The position numbers and the translations under genes are program-made. Positions 4,851 to 6,007 of a stretch of DNA of 6,007 nt are shown here, piece by piece. Origin of the DNA: Bacteroidota bacterium (GTDB lineage: Bacteria > Bacteroidota > Bacteroidia > Chitinophagales > Chitinophagaceae); NCBI GenBank assembly GCA_028877045.1, contig JAGWPQ010000362.1, positions 1 through 6,007 on the forward strand, written 5' to 3'. Each line of letters begins with the position of its first letter. Within the stretch, counting starts at the first letter, position 1. Below the pieces are notes generated by a model. That model did not search any database, had not been told where the DNA came from, and saw only the letters and a program-made list of their open reading frames with translations.

Positions 4851-6007
4851 CTATCTGCCGCTTGTTTTTACATAATCTGCAAACTCATCATTGAATGGTT
4901 TTTGTTCCAATAAATTTTCTAAAGTAAGGTGCATCCTGTATCGCCAGAAATGTTTTGGATTAGACGGAACATTGATACGCTCATCATCAGGATTAAGCCT
5001 GCGGATATTTTCATTCATTCCTAAAATATCCTGCAATTGAAAAATGCTCCACATGGCCGGCGAATTCAGATGCTGCACAACAATGGCTTTATTGATCCAT
5101 GCTTCGCAATAATAAGGTGCTTCGCCCCACTGCCCCAATTCGTGATTATAAAATTTCTGAATGCGCATTTTATCTTCTTCCCACCAACCGCGAATGGTAC
5201 TCATGTCGTGCGTTGATGGTGTGATAACACTCAGGTAAGGCGCATCATCGGGATGAAAAAATTCTTTCTTCGGATCTTTAGGCATACGCTGGATTTCTAA
5301 ACTTAATAATCCCAATTGCCGCATCACATCAGGCACACAGGCCGGAACCAATCCAAGATCTTCACCGCAAACCATCATGTTGGTGACACGTTTTAATGCA
5401 GGTAATTTTTGCAACGCTTCTTTCATCCAAAAATCATCCTGACGACGGAAGAAATAATTTACATACAATTCGTTCAATTGGTTTTGCGTATTGCCATCCA
5501 GATTTCTGAACGATGCTGTTCCGTTCATTGCAAAACGAAAATGATATTGTTGTCCGCCCGATCCCTCGGCTTCAAACAAAATAACATTGCTGATCAGATC
5601 GAATAATCCTTGTTTGATTTTATTGGCAAAATCATTTTGATCCCATCCTGAGATATGTGCTTCTACCTGACGCTGTGTGGCAAACTCAGGTTTCAAAGCA
5701 TAATTGCCAAAGCCATCATAATTAAGAAAATTATTTTTTACATATTCCTGATCGTATCCGAAAATTTCCCACAAAACATTTTCGTTGATAAATGGTTTTG
5801 TATAACGGTTATAATCGAACCAGATACCGCGACTATTAAATTCATTCAAATGCAAAGGAATGGCAGGAACAAAATGACCCATGATCCCCTCAACGGCATG
5901 CATGGGAATACTCCAGATGCGGAAGAATCCTAAAATATGATCGATGCGAAATGCGTCGAAATAATAATGCATTTGTTCGAAACGACTTTTCCACCAGGCA
6001 AAACCAT
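4851..6007 (-). CDS. malQ: 4-alpha-glucanotransferase, DPE2-type (C-terminal part, cut by window edge)
   Basis: This is the C-terminal 385 residues of a GH77 amylomaltase, which transfers maltodextrin segments between glucan chains in the cytosol. The frame is open to the window edge. The in-frame ATG at 5972 is internal: the codons before it encode GFAWWKSRFEQ, the usual lead into the nucleophile motif FDAFRIDHILGFFRIW. Numbering from the first complete codon, the probable nucleophile is D22, the acid/base E215 (CGEDLG) and the third carboxylate D267 (PSTHDMS). About 190 residues lie between nucleophile and acid/base, far more than in E. coli MalQ. This is the insertion seen in plant DPE2 and its bacterial relatives, which normally also have two N-terminal starch-binding CBM20 modules, here outside the window. 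The end, FWRYRMHLTLENLL ... KTSGR, also fits that group. The stop is TAG at 4853-4851. Confidence 0.93.
   Translation of the reverse strand, partial: GFAWWKSRFEQMHYYFDAFRIDHILGFFRIWSIPMHAVEGIMGHFVPAIPLHLNEFNSRGIWFDYNRYTKPFINENVLWEIFGYDQEYVKNNFLNYDGFGNYALKPEFATQRQVEAHISGWDQNDFANKIKQGLFDLISNVILFEAEGSGGQQYHFRFAMNGTASFRNLDGNTQNQLNELYVNYFFRRQDDFWMKEALQKLPALKRVTNMMVCGEDLGLVPACVPDVMRQLGLLSLEIQRMPKDPKKEFFHPDDAPYLSVITPSTHDMSTIRGWWEEDKMRIQKFYNHELGQWGEAPYYCEAWINKAIVVQHLNSPAMWSIFQLQDILGMNENIRRLNPDDERINVPSNPKHFWRYRMHLTLENLLEQKPFNDEFADYVKTSGR

Noticed and set aside
5970..5972. ATG at 5972 as the start of malQ
   Set aside because: The frame is open upstream to the window edge and encodes the expected GFAWWKSRFEQ lead-in to the nucleophile motif, so this Met is internal.
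1..6007. CRISPR array, tRNA/rRNA, insertion sequence, toxin-antitoxin or defence genes
   Set aside because: No regularly spaced repeats, cloverleaf-like segments, transposase motifs or defence-type domains were seen on either strand.

Overview
The window looks like chromosomal DNA of a Bacteroidota bacterium, most likely from the Chitinophagaceae or a related Chitinophagales lineage. The reasons are its AT-rich composition, the general lack of Shine-Dalgarno sequences before the starts, promoter-like sites of the Bacteroidota TTG / TAnnTTTG type, an exported protein whose signal peptide ends in A-Q, and family choices typical of this phylum: a GH73 glucosaminidase with LysM repeats, a YfbK-type VWA protein with a carboxypeptidase-regulatory-like N-terminus, and a DPE2-type MalQ. 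The placement is inferred from these traits; no marker gene is present.

Layout. Positions 1-60 hold the last 19 codons of an unidentified + strand gene. Its stop overlaps by one base the start of a secreted glucosaminidase/LysM gene (60-1142). A 16-base gap then leads to hpt (1159-1698), so these three genes look like one transcription unit. A 72-base gap with a T-rich tract and a promoter-like site precedes a 582-residue exported VWA protein of the YfbK family (1771-3519). Next is a 200-base non-coding gap between convergent genes. It holds a near-perfect 19-bp palindrome of the REP type and a 39-base segment bounded by 7-bp inverted repeats. On the minus strand are an enolase-superfamily dipeptide epimerase (4745-3720) and, upstream of it, the C-terminal part of malQ (6007-4851, cut by the window edge). 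A strong intrinsic terminator after malQ shares sequence with the probable promoter of the epimerase gene.

Functionally this is housekeeping and accessory metabolism. It covers cell-wall cleavage (glucosaminidase), probable recycling of cell-wall or other dipeptides (epimerase), purine salvage (Hpt), maltodextrin metabolism (MalQ) and an envelope VWA protein of unknown role. I found no defence system, phage, CRISPR array, insertion sequence or clear novel system. The least explained material is the 3520-3719 intergenic region, and the best regulatory observation is the terminator/promoter overlap at 4774-4825.
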